Assembly: GCA_013214985.1 (NCBI GenBank)
Contig: JABSRY010000177.1
Coordinates: 1-5,738 of the forward strand
Direction: 5' to 3'
DNA: 5,738 bases
From: Hyphomicrobiales bacterium
GTDB lineage: Bacteria > Pseudomonadota > Alphaproteobacteria > Rhizobiales > OSC116
The notes beneath the pieces were generated by a model, which saw nothing but the letters and a program-made list of their open reading frames with translations, ran no database searches and had not been told where the DNA came from. Below, one piece after another: positions 4,750 to 5,738 of the stretch. How positions within the stretch are numbered: the stretch's first letter is position 1; each line of letters opens with the position of its first letter. The translations under genes were made by a program, and so were the position numbers.

Positions 4750-5677
4750 CGCTGGTAATTCGAATTCGTCCCTTGCTCACAAAATTGCAAAATATTTAAA
4801 CATGGATTTAACAAATTGTACTGTTAAACGTTTTGCTGATGAAGAAATTTATGTAGAGATTAATGAAAATGTGCGTGGTGATGACGTATATATCATTCAG
4901 TCGACATCTTACCCCACCAATGACCATTTAATGGAATTGCTGATTATTACCGACGCTTTGCGCCGTGCATCTGCCAGGCGTATTACGGCTGTTATGCCGT
5001 ATTTTGGTTATGCGCGCCAAGACAGAAAACCTGCGCCACGTGCGCCAATTAGTGCTAAACTGGTTGCTAACCTTACTACCCGCGCGGGTGTTGACCGTGT
5101 GTTGACTATGGATTTGCATGCAGCTCAAATACAAGGTTTCTTTGACATACCAACTGATAACTTACAAGCTGCGCCCGTTATGGTGCGCGACATTAAAAAG
5201 CAGTTTAACGGTAACAAAATTATGGTTGTATCGCCTGATGTTGGTGGTGTGGTACGGGCTAGATCGCTTGCTAAACGTATTGATGCGCCGTTGGCTATTG
5301 TGGATAAACGCCGTGAAAAGGCCGGTGTTTCTGAGGTGATGAATATTATTGGTGATGTAGCAGGTTATGACTGCATTATGGTGGATGATATTGTTGATAG
5401 TGGTGGTACATTATGTAACGCGGCTGATGCAATGCTCGCTGCGGGTGCAAAATCGGTTACAGCCTATATTAGCCATGGTGTATTATCTGGCGGTGCGGTT
5501 AGCCGTATTGTAAACAGTAACCTTAAAAACTTGGTTATTACAGACTCAATAAGCGCCAATGAAGCGGTATTAACTGCTGAGAATATTCGGATTATCTCTA
5601 TTGACGAATTATTTGGTGAAGCAATCAGAAGAACCAGTAACGAACAATCGGTATCTGACTTGTTTAATCATTTTTAG
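4739..5677 (+). CDS. prs: ribose-phosphate pyrophosphokinase (PRPP synthetase)
   Basis: The enzyme transfers pyrophosphate from ATP to ribose 5-phosphate to make PRPP for purine, pyrimidine, histidine, tryptophan and NAD synthesis in the cytoplasm. All hallmarks of the class I family are present in 312 residues, the normal length: [11 protein letters not shown] (31-41), the catalytic flexible loop YARQDRK (91-97), DLHA with the key His127 (125-128), [10 protein letters not shown] (165-174), KRR (190-192) and the PRPP-binding loop DDIVDSGGT (216-224). The start MKLVAGNSN is standard; the Shine-Dalgarno AGAGAG (4724-4729) is weak and nine bases away, so the structured leader may affect initiation. 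No damage is seen. The gene ends with a TAG only about ten bases before the hairpin of an insertion sequence, so its native terminator appears to have been displaced. Identification is certain. Confidence 0.98.
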   Translation: MKLVAGNSNSSLAHKIAKYLNMDLTNCTVKRFADEEIYVEINENVRGDDVYIIQSTSYPTNDHLMELLIITDALRRASARRITAVMPYFGYARQDRKPAPRAPISAKLVANLTTRAGVDRVLTMDLHAAQIQGFFDIPTDNLQAAPVMVRDIKKQFNGNKIMVVSPDVGGVVRARSLAKRIDAPLAIVDKRREKAGVSEVMNIIGDVAGYDCIMVDDIVDSGGTLCNAADAMLAAGAKSVTAYISHGVLSGGAVSRIVNSNLKNLVITDSISANEAVLTAENIRIISIDELFGEAIRRTSNEQSVSDLFNHF

Positions 5678-5738
5678 GGTTCAATTCCCCGCCCCTTGGG
5701 GCGTAGAATGTTCGCATGAGCAAATATATTCATAAGAG
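5678..5738 (+). mobile_element. left end of an IS200/IS605-type insertion sequence, cut by window edge
   Basis: Directly after the prs stop comes a GC-rich palindrome, CGCCCC (5690-5695) facing GGGGCG (5698-5703), followed 12 bases later by an ATG opening a reading frame that looks like an IS200-type transposase. This is the layout of IS200/IS605 left ends, where a subterminal hairpin is bound by the HUH transposase. These elements have no inverted repeats and make no target duplication, so the exact boundary cannot be read here; it lies somewhere between about 5678 and 5689. The right end is outside the window. Confidence 0.6.
5716..5738 (+). CDS. tnpA: IS200/IS605-family transposase TnpA, N-terminal fragment
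   Basis: Seven complete codons read MSKYIHK, with the next beginning AG, and then the window ends. This opening matches IS200-type Y1 (HUH) transposases that begin like MSKYIHKSHNV, as I remember them. The upstream hairpin at 5690-5703 supports the call. Such enzymes excise and insert single-stranded DNA through a catalytic tyrosine and an HUH metal site, which would lie beyond the edge. No Shine-Dalgarno is evident. Whether the gene is intact cannot be judged from this window. Confidence 0.6.

Noticed and set aside
4928..5134. Minus-strand reading frame of 68 codons inside prs
   Set aside because: It lies entirely within the highly conserved prs coding sequence and has no recognisable motif.
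5676..5691. Resemblance of GGTTCAATTCC behind prs to a tRNA T-arm or phage attachment site
   Set aside because: No rest of a tRNA is present upstream (the sequence is prs coding) and the stem does not pair properly; an IS200-type left end explains the region better.
1..5738. CRISPR array
   Set aside because: No regularly spaced repeats of 24-40 bases were seen; the 32-base phasing of ACTGGT involves only a hexamer and includes prs coding sequence.

Overview
The window comes from an AT-rich bacterium, most likely an alphaproteobacterium. The best evidence is the ribose-phosphate pyrophosphokinase (prs) at 4739-5677. Its wording (start [10 protein letters not shown], then [50 protein letters not shown]) matches the alphaproteobacterial form as I know it. 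A BMFP/UbiK-type protein, an alphaproteobacterial-style small lipoprotein with an FWPALFFIKGDG motif and an AIM24/TIGR00266 protein agree with this. No closer placement is possible from sequence alone.

Layout. (1) 1-263, minus strand: 5' part of an AIM24-family gene that runs off the left edge. (2) 264-375: divergent promoter region. (3) 376-2357, plus strand: a compact block of glutathione S-transferase, SigZ-like ECF sigma factor and a second, cysteine-type glutathione S-transferase. No anti-sigma gene is adjacent. The sigma factor has a Cys/His-rich tail, and both transferase genes are preceded by a similar ECF-like promoter pattern. (4) 2358-2555: non-coding or doubtful, with a strong stem-loop and a direct repeat. 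(5) 2556-2957: small lipoprotein of unknown function, followed by a terminator-like hairpin. (6) 3045-4184: membrane protein with C-terminal Sel1 repeats. (7) 4284-4547: ubiK-like gene with its own promoter. (8) 4548-4738: prs leader with several stem-loops and a recurring ACTGGT hexamer. (9) 4739-5677: prs. (10) About 5678-5738: left end of an IS200/IS605-type insertion sequence directly behind prs, cut by the window edge eight codons into its transposase.

How the parts may work together. The GST-sigma-GST block looks like a small stress or thiol-response module in which the sigma factor could drive its own transcription and that of the two transferases. This is inference. UbiK (ubiquinone synthesis) and Prs (PRPP for nucleotides, histidine and tryptophan) are housekeeping genes. 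The Sel1 protein and the lipoprotein have no assignable pathway. Four start codons were judged by Shine-Dalgarno spacing or promoter position rather than by ORF length: the second GST, the Sel1 protein and UbiK were moved inward, and the first GST was left at the longest start with a note.
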